In this document: positions 21,574 to 33,790 of the stretch, one piece after another
How the letters are laid out: the number at the start of each line of letters is the position of its first letter
How positions within the stretch are numbered: the stretch's first letter is position 1
NCBI GenBank assembly: GCA_035578175.1
Contig: JAQMRL010000007.1
Span: 43,839,391-43,903,390, forward strand
Length of the DNA: 64,000 nt
Direction: 5' to 3'
DNA from: Catonia carolina
Lineage: Eukaryota > Arthropoda > Insecta > Hemiptera > Achilidae
Notes under the pieces: model-generated
Told to the model about the DNA's origin: nothing
The model's input: the letters and a program-made list of their open reading frames with translations, nothing else
The model's database searches: none
Position numbers and translations under genes: made by a program

Positions 21574-22779
21574 CTTGCATTCTAACAAGGGGGAACACTC
21601 TGGGGTGAATCTATAATTTGTCTGAGGGGAACAAAAGGGTCTAAAAGTAAAAACCAAAAGAAATAAAGTGACTGTAGAATAACAAACATTTTTCCTTGTG
21701 AAATAGATCTATAGTAAAATAGATGTAAACTCTTTTAAGTGATACAATACATTTTAGACTGGTAGAATAATTCTGTGTAGACATACAAAATGTCGCAGTT
21801 TATTATGTTTCAGGGAGTTGCACGCATTCCTGCTGTATCTGTTACTGAGAACACTGTCAAATAATTTTGCTGTAATTTTGTTGATGTGAACAATCAAAAC
21901 AGAGAGGTTTTACTAAGTAAAACAAACAGTGAGATTGTTTACAATTACCTTTCTCACTGGTTAACACTCACTGGTACGAAAACTATTTGCTTTTTTACTC
22001 TTTAATTGAATATCTATTAAAAATTTATTTTTATAATTGATGACTAATGGGGTAAAATTTATTAAATGGCACTTTTATTCAAGTAGTTATGGTAATAAAA
22101 AGGTAATAAATGTATTAAACAAATCATTAAGGAATAAATTTAATATTCCCCCATTTTTTTTTTTAAGTTTCCTGGATCCTGTCAATAAAAACATGCCTAG
22201 GTCGACACTTCAATACCAGAGCTTACCTGTTTAACAAAATTCATCATTACAAAGAAGACAAACCGAAGTCAGTGTCAGTTATGGTTCTACCTCTTCTTCT
22301 GTCAAAATCCATAGTCCATGAGAAAAAAATCCCTGATTATTTTTATAGGCTTGGAATAGAGGACATCCAGTTAATTTAACTCCAACATGAAGGGCAATTT
22401 TTAAGGATGTAAGGCTAATAGTAAAGGTCGCATAATATGTTCTAAAAATTGACTAAAAAAAATCACCTGGCCACTTATCTTTCAAATCTATTTATAAAAA
22501 TTATAATCTTCCCAGTGAGTGCTATTTCAATGCTCAAGCAGTTTAACAATAATTTAATGATAAATTATCTAGAAATTACTTGTCATTTAAAATGACAGGT
22601 AAAAATTGTGATCAAAATCAGTAAAAAGTGACAGTTGATGGTAAAACCTTGTAGCTATTATAACAAGAAGGTACCTTCCTGATTATACAATTTCATACGT
22701 TGTCTCTTGATAAAAAAAACACCATTATATGCTTAATGAAAACTGATGTCCAATTTACCACAAACATTATTTGTGATTG
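21574..22779. other. AT-rich intergenic, nothing recognised
   Basis: Only short chance ORFs and homopolymer runs. Confidence 0.5.
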
Positions 22780-22831
22780 ATTTTTTTTTTTTGGTTTACG
22801 TCTGACTGTTCTGCAATTTCTGCTATTTGTG
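22780..22831 (-). repeat. SINE family A 3'-end fragment
   Basis: Poly-T followed by GGTTTACGTCTGACTGTTC, the inverse of the family A 3' end seen at 151-327. Confidence 0.65.
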
Positions 22832-22999
22832 AATGAGCGTAAGAAAAGTTTTGAAAGGTAGTTAAAGTCTTACTTAGCTGAAAAGGCATATTATAGAGAG
22901 CACAATTTTATAAACGTGATTTGAATTTCTTATTGTTTTTTTTATAATTTTTTGTGCAATTATTTTCTGGTTTTTAAACACTTGCTGAAAGATATAATG

Positions 23000-23590
23000 T
23001 TTTTTTTTTTTTTTTTTAAGTGGGGTTTCTACCGCTGCTGTCACATCTCGCACCTCAACCACCAGTCTTCCTCCTTCAGCCCTTTCTTTTCTGCCACATA
23101 GCCTCTCTCACCCCTTCTTTCTACATTCCGCACGGTCTACCTCTCTTTCTCCGAGTGGCTGGCTGGTAGTTAAAAATCCTTTCCGGCCAACTTCCTCTTC
23201 CATTTGACGTACATGACTATACCAAACCAAATATCTATCTCTATTCTTTCCACCCAACTCCTGACTTTATCATATTTTATTTCCAAGTCCTTGTACGTTC
23301 CAAGTAGCCGGATTTAGTCTTTGTTTTCATATATAGTTTTGCGTTTTAATCAGTCCTGATTTTGAGGGTCTTTATTGAGGCTTACTGATAGAGTTTTTCT
23401 GAATGCTGAGTTGCTCGCCCAACGATTCAACCCCCAACCTGGAGGACCAGGTCAGTTTTTGTTCCCTCTGGCTTTAGACCTGTAAAGCTGGTGAGAGTCC
23501 CCAATTCACACGGGACACACCTGATAGAGGTGTGCCGATTTCCTTAAAAACGTTAGGTACTTCTAGCCCTAAAACCAGCTGTTTAAATAC
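23000..23590 (-). mobile_element. Internally deleted non-LTR retrotransposon
   Basis: Read on -, it starts with untranslated leader-like sequence, then a segment matching the endonuclease start (A-TW-NVQGLGNK-like, about 23270-23300). It passes almost directly into a C-terminal segment (YSHVRQMEEE, ...RKRGRP-like, VREAM) near 23040-23230 and ends in a poly-A tail (T run at 23000-23017). The whole RT core is missing. Decayed by stops. Confidence 0.6.
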
Positions 23591-26500
23591 AATCACTTAA
23601 CACTCCACCAGCAAATGAAATCATTGAATAATCAGGTACATGAGCATAAATGAAACAAAAACATTTGTAATATTTTTATTTATTTTCTATAAATTATTTT
23701 GTACAATTTTTGATTAAAGTACAGTCATTTGCAAACAGCACAATAGCATAAAGGTCATATATATAAACAATACAAATTAAAAAATAATCTTTGTAAATAA
23801 ATAAATTAATATAATAACAAAGTGTTATTTAGCACATGAACTTACATATGCACACAACAGGATGTGATCCATAACTGAACATTCTAAAATATCTTAAAAC
23901 TGCTTTATTTACATGATAATTAATTGTTTAATAGGTCTGTATTTCTTTACATATTCAGTGCATGAAATTATAAAAATATAAATATCTTCAAGAGAAGAAA
24001 ACCAGATCATTATAAAAATGTCAACTTATATACTTCTGTTGTATTATTTTGTCTGTTCCAATGATAATGATAACTTTATTACACTTGCTTATTTATTGAT
24101 TAGAAGCGCTGTTTCAGTTCATTTGAATCTGCAGAAAGTTGTAGGCTAATTTTTAAAGGAACAATTTTATCCTTTTTTAATTGAACATAAAGTAATCACT
24201 CTGTGTAGAGATATTTTCATTTACATTTTGAAAATGTTAAATTTATTAGCATATTAATTTATTATTAGTGCAATAAAAGTGTAACAACTCAGATCCAAGT
24301 GAGACTAAATTGACCATAACATGTATTTTTTTCAAATATTTCTTCAATATTAGATACTACTTAAAATATTATTTAGACAAAAATAAGAAGTAAGAAGTTG
24401 AAGTATTTAAGTATGCTTAAGGTAGAATGAAAAAATTGGAAAAATGAATTTTTTGTTTTTTAATATTTTAAATTTCCATTATTTCCTGGTTGATATAATA
24501 TAATTATAATAATCATATTAGTTTTTAATGTAGTCTCTGAAATTTGATGCCTTTACATGGGCACAATTTAACAAGAAATTTATGTTTACAATTGAGTTCA
24601 CCTTAGTTTATAAGTAAAATGTATTCATTGTTTAGTCTATATTATTAACTTCAGATATTACAGCAAGCCTAATCTTATTATGCTAAGATTACAAAAATTT
24701 GATTTAAGAAAGTTCCATGGAAACTTTCCTCCTTTCTTTGGAAACCATGAAAACCTAAGTCAAAAGAAGTTATATTTTGGTTATTTACAAAACAGGACTT
24801 TTTAGTTTTCGTTACCAATTTCTTGAAAATTATTCAAGATATTTAAAAGAAATTTTGGTCAGACAACCAAACTGCCTACTTTACAACTTTAAAAACTTTG
24901 CTGCCAACTTTGTTTGATGACTTTAACGGCCTACTAGCTCTATGAGATATTCAATGAAATTGAGATAGTCAATAGATCTCTCATTTATTTGTAGTTACAC
25001 AAGTTTGTGGCATTTCTTTTAAATTTTAGTTTTTACAAACAAACATTCTTATTTAAATTACCAAGGGTTGATTTGCCATCCCCAAGGATGTGCCGCCCAG
25101 GGCATTTGCCCCTTTGTCCTTTGGACCCAGCCCTGACTGTAGTGTATGCATACATAATTGATCAAATAAGATACATCGTAAACATAAATAGTGGTGAGAG
25201 ATGAAGTACAAGTAAAATTTAAAATGAAATGAACCAGAATTATATAATTTAAAATGTGTTGTCTTAAAACGTAATGAATTGTTTTCAAGATAAACTTGTA
25301 AACCAAATGGTTGGAAGTAGGAGAAAGCAGAGGATAGTATTCTGTGAGATGGGAGGAAATGCATGCTGATGATCGATGTGAGTTTGTTCCTAGTCTAATG
25401 TGTCCAATTTGCAGTATCAATTCATTATCTGGTTTTGCGCAACAAAACATCTTTCACTTGGATAATAATGAAATACTGTCTAGTATTCATTGCTGACTCT
25501 AGAAACATTTCATTTATTATATTAGTGGTCACTTGAATACCTAATTTTCTTCAGTTTTTTTTAATGTATTTCATAATTTTTTTTAGATGTGTACAAGAAG
25601 TGATCAGATTAAATGTCAATTGAATTACTTGTTTTTTATTTACATTAAAATGTCAAGATGGAGAGTTAGTTAAGCAGTCTTTATAATACAGACCTACATC
25701 ACTGACTAATTAAATCAGTGTTTCTATCAGTTGTTCAAATGTAGTGAACTTAAATAAAACTTACCGATGTCTAAATGTAAGCTAATACGAGAAATGTTCA
25801 ATGAGTGTGTGACTTTTATAAAAAATGAAACATTCCTTGTGTTATGGCATTCAAATCACCGTCTAACTTTTTTCTGATATTTACTATTTTATTTAAGAAT
25901 ACTCACAACGTTTTAAGTAGATCCATCAAATAGAAAATTTTTATAACATTCTTAAGATGATAAGGTAGTGTTTCTTAGATAAAATAAAAAACCACGTGCT
26001 TTGTCACATGAATAGGTTCACTGAATTTAATGTGATTGTGCAAACACAAATGATGCTGATCTCCCAGGTTGTCCAAATAAGTTCACGACTTAAGAAATTG
26101 TCATTAAAATTTATGATCAAGTCAAAAAACCATCGAGTAAAGTCAACATAGATGGTAAATACCTCAGATGAATTTATTTTTAATATATTGAAAAAGAAAT
26201 ATGTGTGGAGATTGTGTTGCTGAAAAATAAATCAAATTTTTAATTAAAAAAATTTTTTTTGTTTTCAAAGTTCCTCATCAAACTTATCAAATAGCCCTTG
26301 TAAATAGAATTTTTTAATAATTGTTTAGGTTTTTATACAGTATATACATAAAAAACAAAACATTAATATGGATTCTGCTGCTATGATGCTAACTAATAAC
26401 TTAAATAATTATAAGAATTTTTTAAAATCCATTTAGTAAGTTATTATTATTTGTTATTATAATACAAATAATAACCAATTCAGAATAAAATTTTCTATTG

Positions 26501-27641
26501 TGTTAATCAGCAGTAAAACATCAGTTCAGTAAAATTATTATTTTATAATACACATTACATCAGCTTTAATTTCACACCGATATCATCTCTCAAATTTAAA
26601 TTATGATTAAACACTATGTTATTTCACGAGGTTGCATTGTGCTAAAATGATATGATCACTTCCTACCACAAAACAAACATTGTAGCTACTCTTTACAAAT
26701 ATTTGTTTATCATCCTAAGTGGTAATATTTCCTACTCGCACCTTGAAAAACTTTCTAAAAGAATTATGTATCGAATTTATCTAAATTCTTGTTTCGTACA
26801 GATGAAACAAGAGTACTTTATTATTTTGCATACCGCTATACTTAGAATCTAACTTTATGAACATGTACGTACAAACTTATAAACTAAACACATTTATTGA
26901 GTAGATTAATAAAGCTTGGCAGAAATGGGTGATAATTATGTCGACTGATTTTATTTTTTGTGTTATTAAGCATGTATGTGCAATTTAAAAGTCTAAATGT
27001 AGCCTACATTATCGATTTTATTCTTCGTTTTGTAGTTTACCGATTCACCTTTTCATTCTTATTGTGTTGGGATATAATTTTAAGGATGTGAATTTCTCCA
27101 AAGTCAGAATCATCTACTTTTATAGTTCTCAAAACTTGAAAAAAAAATTTGAGAACTATAGCTATTTAATAGTTATACTTGCTAAAATTTACATTATTTG
27201 ATTTGATCCACGTACGTAAACTATTGAAATTAATTTAACAGTGATGAATATTAAATAGTCATGATGGTTTTTTTAGTGAAAACACATTTCTGCATGTGAA
27301 AGATTGTTAAGAAAGAGGTTCAAACAAGTTCATAATTAATCCTCCATTTATCTTATTGAAATGTGATATTGTAGTGAGTAATACAAAATATTCTCTATGT
27401 CATTTAAATAGATTGAAGCACTGCCTGCTAGTCTCCAGAATTTTTTCCCAAACATCATCCATATAGATTTCTCATCATTGTGCTCATAGTAAATGAAACT
27501 TTTTTACTGGTTTGTAAACTATTATTCAATATTTATGTTTGTATCTGGAATATAAAATGTATATGTATATAACAATGTATATATGTAATGACAGAATTAA
27601 TTATTCATCATCTATCACTGTGCTGATCTGATTAAGCACAC
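23591..27641. other. Intergenic AT-rich DNA, almost featureless
   Basis: Very AT-rich with no gene recognised. 25065-25135 holds a GC-richer piece (GATGTGCCGCCCAGGGCATT) resembling an end fragment of a CAGGG-type hAT element on -. Confidence 0.5.
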
Positions 27642-27823
27642 ATGATGGATGATGGAAAATTAATAATTCCATTTTATAAACAGCTTGAAAGTTTATTAGC
27701 AGTTATATTTAATCTTTCAAAAAAGGCTTCTCGGACTGATGTGAGAAAGGAAGATAAAAACCTACTGGCTCAAAGAAGTCCAGTGGACCTACAAAAACAA
27801 ATCATAACATTGGAAAAGAATAT

Positions 27824-28203
27824 TGGAAACCCATTCATAATCATGGAATTCCAGAAGCCAGCCTGGGAAAGTAGACAGGAACCATTATGTCAGAAGAAAG
27901 ACAGTCCACTCTAAAAGATGAAAAACTACTGAGCTGCTCAAAAAACAAAGAGAACAAACAGGAATATATTTAATACGATCCTGTGACATTATCAAAAACA
28001 AGCAAAAGGTGGTTGGAAACCCATTCATAATCATGGAATTCCAGAAGTCAGCCTGGGAAAGTAGACAGGAACCATTCTGCCAGAAGAAAGACAGTCCACT
28101 CTGAAAAATGAAAAACTACTGGGCTGACTCAGAAAATAAAGAGAACATAAAGGAATATATTTAACACGATCCTGTGATATCACCGAAAACAAGGAAAAGA
28201 TAG
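27824..28203. repeat. Tandem duplication, ~189-bp period
   Basis: The unit starting TTGGAAACCCATTCATAATC at about 27825 repeats at about 28013 with roughly 90 percent identity. A 90-codon ORF at 27642-27914 overlaps the first unit but has no recognisable domain and is closed early in the second. Confidence 0.85.
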
Positions 28204-31200
28204 TAAAATAGAAGAAAAATTTAATTTAAAATCTAATACATAGAAACAACATTCCTAAAAAATTTGTCAAGACTAAGTACAAAATACAAAACAAACCAGT
28301 CGTTTTTCTGAAGACACTGTCATAGGCCTACTGGTAGTATCAGTGAAGGATGCTATGAGTTGGAAGAAAGTATGTGTGACAAATTTGTCTTCTCACTCTT
28401 ATAATGCATCTGGTTTGCAATACCGAATTTGATCTCTCCTGCAGCACGCCTAAGAATTCTTTATTTTAAAATTTGGGTTTAAATTGGTGGCCAAAGTTTT
28501 TCTAAACACTATACCAATTTGTGGCATACTGCTTGCTTTATGGTATAAAGAGGTTTTTTAATGTAAATTTTAAATTTCCTTTCTCCAATTTCAGTAACTT
28601 AAGTTCAACCTGTTCCTGCACACACATGACTATGACAAAAACCAAAGGAACTTTTTTACATCAAATGATTCAATTTAGTGTTAGATCTTTATAGGAAATA
28701 CTATTTGTTTGTATTAAAATATATTTGTATGTTAGTGCACGCGGATAAACAAACAAGGGAACTTGAAATATAATATACTAACATGATAGGTGAAATGCAC
28801 ATCCAGAGTAAATACTTGCAATATCATAACAAAGTGGGAACTGAAAGGTGAATTGGTACATACAAAAAAGAAAAATTAATATTTAATCAAATCATCATTT
28901 AATGTTCCTACACTGATTAAACATTTATACAGATTTGTGTGCAGTTTATACGAAATGATAAAAAGTAATTTTAGTAAACTTATTATAAATCAAATAACAG
29001 TTAAAAAATTCATCAGTACCAAAATATTTAAACACTAGGCAGCTATCATTGGTATAATTTTTAATACCATACATGCAATCGTTAACAAAAGTTTGAATAT
29101 TTACTCATGTTAGTAAAAATTTGCACCAAAATTGTTCTGGAAGTGTATTTTCAACTTCCATCCCTCACAAACTCAAAAAAGCTGTTCTCACCAGCTATCA
29201 CAAAAGTAAAACAGGTAGTTCTTTAAAACTGTCGTTTGTTTAGACTATTGTTTTTATATAATCTATAACTTAGTCATGTAACTGGAGAAAAATATAGATT
29301 TGGAAATTGTGGCACTTGGCACAACCTTTGCTATTCTGTGATTCAGATGAATTGTTAGACAACACAAAATATTTATACTACATTACTGTATTATTATAAT
29401 CAATAAGGTATTCAATGAGAAAATCACAATTGAGAAGCCGAGTGGAATAAGGAAAATATGGCAAATTTTCCCTTTTTCAGTAAAAATGTTAAAATGATGC
29501 AGATCACTGCTCTTTATCGGTAGATAAAGAATTATTGTGATATCTCTTTTGGTTGATAAGTTATTCCTCTTTGTGCAAAGAAGAAATATTGCCCTTTTTT
29601 AGAATATATTATCCAGTATCACTTAGCTTGGCTGCACTTAAAAAAACCTACAGTATTGTTATGGTTTAACCTAAAATCTATCTACAATCGGAAGCGTAAC
29701 CTAAAATGACAAGAATGGTTAATAATAATGTATTTGCCCTTGTTACATTTGTTAATGAAATATTGCCCTTTTTCCATAGAACATAATATCCAGTACCACT
29801 TGTCTTGGCTGCACATAACCAGAAGAGCAAGAATGGTTTAATAATATTGTATTTAATGATCCAATGCATTAAATAAGTATCATTAATAAAGAATTTCAGT
29901 GTAATAATGTTCTCCACTAAATTTTTTTAATATTTGTAATATTATCGCTATTTTTTAATGATCTCTATTGAAGAAGGGCAATTTTTCATTTCATTAAAAA
30001 AATTATATAATTAAATTGAAAAATATTTTGTTGATTTAACAAATTACATTGTATTAAAAACCTTTTAATAAAATCATATTGTTAACATTAAAAGATAGAA
30101 AAAGTTCTAATACTATATGTTAACATGTGCAAAATATTCAAAGATCAATTTTTGAAAGTTACACTTCTGCAATATTGCCCTTATTCCACCCAACTCCTCA
30201 GTTATAATTAGGAAATTAACTGAACTACATAGATATACCACAAGTATCAACAGATTTCATCTTGTGGAGTGTGTTGATATTATTAACTGAGAAACGACCC
30301 TCTTTGGCAAGATGAAATCACCTTTCAATAGATAAATTCATTTCACGCATGATGTAAAATATTTCTCTACAATTTTCAACAGAACCCACCTTTATGTTGC
30401 CTCAATAAAAATGGAAGGTATAAAATACTACTTTTAATAGGCTAAATGTATCAATCGTACTTATTTTAAAGTTTTATTGACTTGTTCACAACAGTTATGT
30501 GTCCGTGTAGAACAGATCTACATGAAAATCTCTGTATATATGTTGCTGGTTCCTACCTCAAGAATGATCTGAATGCAATGACATTTTATCACCTCATATA
30601 AATAATAACTCACAATATGAAAAATAATATAGTTTGTAAACAACCTAAATAATACTGATGGTAAAATTAATTGATTTCAATTAAACTTTGGTACAAACAG
30701 ACGATCAACTACTATAATAGCTCAAATTGAACTATGGATTGTCAATATCTTAAAGATAAAGGTAATTAAAGAAGAGCAGATTTTTTGAAAACCATTTCTT
30801 ATGGCTATCAATTGAATCGGGTAGTTTATTTGAAACAAATATTTAATAAACTAATAAGGTGACATAAAAAACTAAGTTACCTTTATGTTATATAAATAAA
30901 TGATTGCTACTGTTTTTCTTAATGCAATATCTCATAGCACTTACCAATTTAAAAAAAAATACTTCAGTAGCTTCTTTACTTCTGAAGATATAAATGATGC
31001 AGAATAATTTCAGTATAAATCAATTTATTATGGGTAGAGGAGTTTTTGTCAGCCAATAAATAATGAAATGACACATGACATGGAAATTCTTGGGATCAGT
31101 ACTCAATTGTATCCAGTTGAAGAAAATTACTGTAAGCTTTCATTAAAGATTTTAAAAAATTCAAATTTATAGTTGCTCAGATAAAAGTCGATTTTTCAAT

Positions 31201-32057
31201 TTTGTAAAATTATCTAAAACATCCCTCATACACTGACCTTTCGTGAGCATTCCAGCTGTTATTTTGTAGTTATTTTGCTTACATCAAACATATAATCAGT
31301 CAATGCAAGCATAAATCAAGCACTAAAAGATGTAAGATTACACATTTATGTTAATGAAAAGAGATCCGGTAGGTAAGAAAAATGCACATCAAGCTTAAAA
31401 TCATCTTCCTGTCGAAAATTTTTATCAAGGTGTGCTTATACTGAAATTTTTATTTGTGGTATACTGTTTTCTCAGAAACATAAATTGTATTGATGTTAGT
31501 CACCTGTATTTCTAACGATACAATATAGTAACCACAAGCATATTTTTTTAAATATCATTCTTGTAGAAAGCCATAAAACTTACATTAAGTATTCCTGGAA
31601 ATCAATCCTTACTGGGTTATCATCTTTGAGATCAACTCAGATAAAAGTCAAAAAAAAAATCAGAGATGCTTTTATTACACCAATTGTTGCTAGGTCTACT
31701 AAGGTTGCAGTGTCTACGGTTTGTATTAATGTTGGAATGTAAGTAAATTTTATATGTGTTTCAGATGATTTAAAGAGCGTTAAAATTCTTGTAAAAAAAA
31801 AAAAAAATTAAATTTTCAAAATAATGGCTTACATCAGTTGTTTTTTAGGCTAGCATAATTCACACACACCTTCAGTAACTCTATATGCAGTCACACAAGT
31901 TTTGCTGAAGTTACTAATAGGCAATATTATTACAAAGTAAACAAAGGTACAAATTAAACGAAAGATTGATTAATAAGTGAGGAACTAATGGCCTAATTTA
32001 TTCCATTAAGAAAATTGTTAACACCCGATTCATCATTTTTCTTGAATCTGCTCTCAT
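28204..32057. other. Intergenic AT-rich DNA with one local duplication
   Basis: 29584-29640 and 29757-29816 are diverged direct repeats (AAATATTGCCCTTTTT... CTTGGCTGCAC). Nothing else recognised. Confidence 0.5.
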
Positions 32058-32063
32058 TTTATT
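32058..32063 (-). promoter_or_regulatory. Candidate polyadenylation signal AATAAA for the GMC gene
   Basis: TTTATT on + is AATAAA on -, about 280 nt past the stop codon. Plausible by position; weak by itself in AT-rich DNA. Confidence 0.35.
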
Positions 32064-32341
32064 GTTTTAACATTGCTTGGTTATTACTCATTGCAGGCAG
32101 ATAATACTGTCTGTGGCGAGTTTATATTATTTTAATGTATTTTAATTTTTTTCACTGTAAGATAAAGTAGTAGCATCTGGTAACATCTGCTTCTACAGTA
32201 CAGAATAATGGTGTAAACATCTTTGTTTGCTGCACGACAATGAGATTAAAAGTTGCCGACTTAAAGTTATGCGGTGTTTTAATTTGTGATATGAATGAAA
32301 TAAGTTTATAAAATACATGGACAGTTGGAGAATGAAAGATA

Positions 32342-33790
32342 TCACCATTTGCTCCATAGTCGCCTTCCGATCCATCGACTCTTAATGAGGTCAGATCCCT
32401 TTTCAGCAATCATTATTGTTGGAGCATTAGTATTTCCTGATGTGACAGAAGGCATAATTGAGGCATCCATCACTCGTAGTCGATCAACACCATGTACACG
32501 CAGTTCAGGATCAACAACAGCACCGGCATCTCCTGCTGGACCCATTCTACAGCTACCAGCTTGATGGTTCTCAGGGCCTGTATTACGACGCACAGCACAT
32601 TCCCAGTACGCATCGCATCCAAAAGTTAGATTCTCACAACCCATAGCCGGTGTTTTGTCAAGTCTGAATCCATATTTTTCAAGAGCTTTTGTTTCTGATA
32701 ACTTTATGGCAAATTTAATACCTTCTATTATTGTGGCTACATCTTGTGGGTTTGTAAGATATTTTGCAAATATCATCGGATGAGAAAGTGGATTTTTATC
32801 TTTAAGTTTTAGATAACCACGACTCTTTGGATGGAGTACGGCTGGGATTATATTTACTACTCTTTGTGGTGGAGGGCTTGAAGAATTGGTCGGGGCATCA
32901 CCTGTTCTTTCACCAACTTGTCCTGTTCGAGCACAGTTGGCTAAGAAACCCCCAAAGAAAAACTGAAGGTCAGGGTTATCATCCTTTGGATTAGCATACT
33001 TTGAATTTACAAATGCTGTAACTTCTGAAAGTCCTGTACCAGACATAAGACCATCACGGAACAACAAGTATTCCATGGCCGTGGCCCAATTCAAAGGGGT
33101 CGTGGCAGTGTCATTTATGAAGAAATTCAGAAAGAAAGCTACGTGGTTGTGTAAATTTCTGCCTACTCCTGGTAAATCATGTATCACTGGGATTCCAACC
33201 TTTTTTAGGTCTTCTTTAGGTCCCACCCCTGAAAGCAGAAGCAACTGAGGAGAATTTATAGCACCACCACTAATAATCACTTCATTTTTTGCCAGGATGT
33301 TTTCTGTGCGACCATCACTAGTCAAAACTTCTACTCCATAAGCCTCCTTCTTTTTCTCATCGATCAGAACTTTCGTTGCAGTAGTATTCAACATTATGTG
33401 TAAATTTGGTCGATCTTTCACTGGCCTTAAAAATGCTCTGCTTGTGCTCAGCCGTGAACCATTCCTGCTTGTAGTCTGTGCTATAGCGAAACCAGTGTGT
33501 GACCCACCATTGAGGTCCCTTATCAGATATCCCAGTTCCAAACCTCCTTGTAAAATGGCGTGTGAGAGAGGCGGATGATAAGGGAACTGCGTTACAGTAA
33601 GGTAACCACCTACTCCATGGTAACCAGCATCCATGACATCTGCTTGAAGATTATCTTCAGACTTCAAAAAATATGGAAGTACATCTTGATAACTCCATCC
33701 TACATTTCCTAATTTTGCCCAATCGTCAAAATCTTTCCTGCTTCCACGTATGTACATCATGCCGTTAAGAACACTCGTACCTCCTAAAAC
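32342..33790 (-). CDS. GMC oxidoreductase coding exon 2
   Basis: Acceptor TCTGTTACAG on the - strand directly precedes 33790; the exon runs through the TGA stop at 32344-32342. It holds both GMC signature regions and the C-terminal active-site blocks in one open exon of 483 codons including the stop. Confidence 0.95.
   Translation of the reverse strand, partial: VLGGTSVLNGMMYIRGSRKDFDDWAKLGNVGWSYQDVLPYFLKSEDNLQADVMDAGYHGVGGYLTVTQFPYHPPLSHAILQGGLELGYLIRDLNGGSHTGFAIAQTTSRNGSRLSTSRAFLRPVKDRPNLHIMLNTTATKVLIDEKKKEAYGVEVLTSDGRTENILAKNEVIISGGAINSPQLLLLSGVGPKEDLKKVGIPVIHDLPGVGRNLHNHVAFFLNFFINDTATTPLNWATAMEYLLFRDGLMSGTGLSEVTAFVNSKYANPKDDNPDLQFFFGGFLANCARTGQVGERTGDAPTNSSSPPPQRVVNIIPAVLHPKSRGYLKLKDKNPLSHPMIFAKYLTNPQDVATIIEGIKFAIKLSETKALEKYGFRLDKTPAMGCENLTFGCDAYWECAVRRNTGPENHQAGSCRMGPAGDAGAVVDPELRVHGVDRLRVMDASIMPSVTSGNTNAPTIMIAEKGSDLIKSRWIGRRLWSKW

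Noticed and set aside
25053..25450. Two overlapping - strand ORFs of 103 and 130 residues
   Set aside because: Overlapping frames without domain, splice or codon support; they cover an hAT-like end fragment.
27642..27914. 90-residue ORF as a gene
   Set aside because: No recognisable domain, and part of it lies in a tandem duplication whose second unit is not open.
32325..33578. + strand ORFs opposite the GMC exon
   Set aside because: Antisense shadows of the oxidoreductase reading frame.
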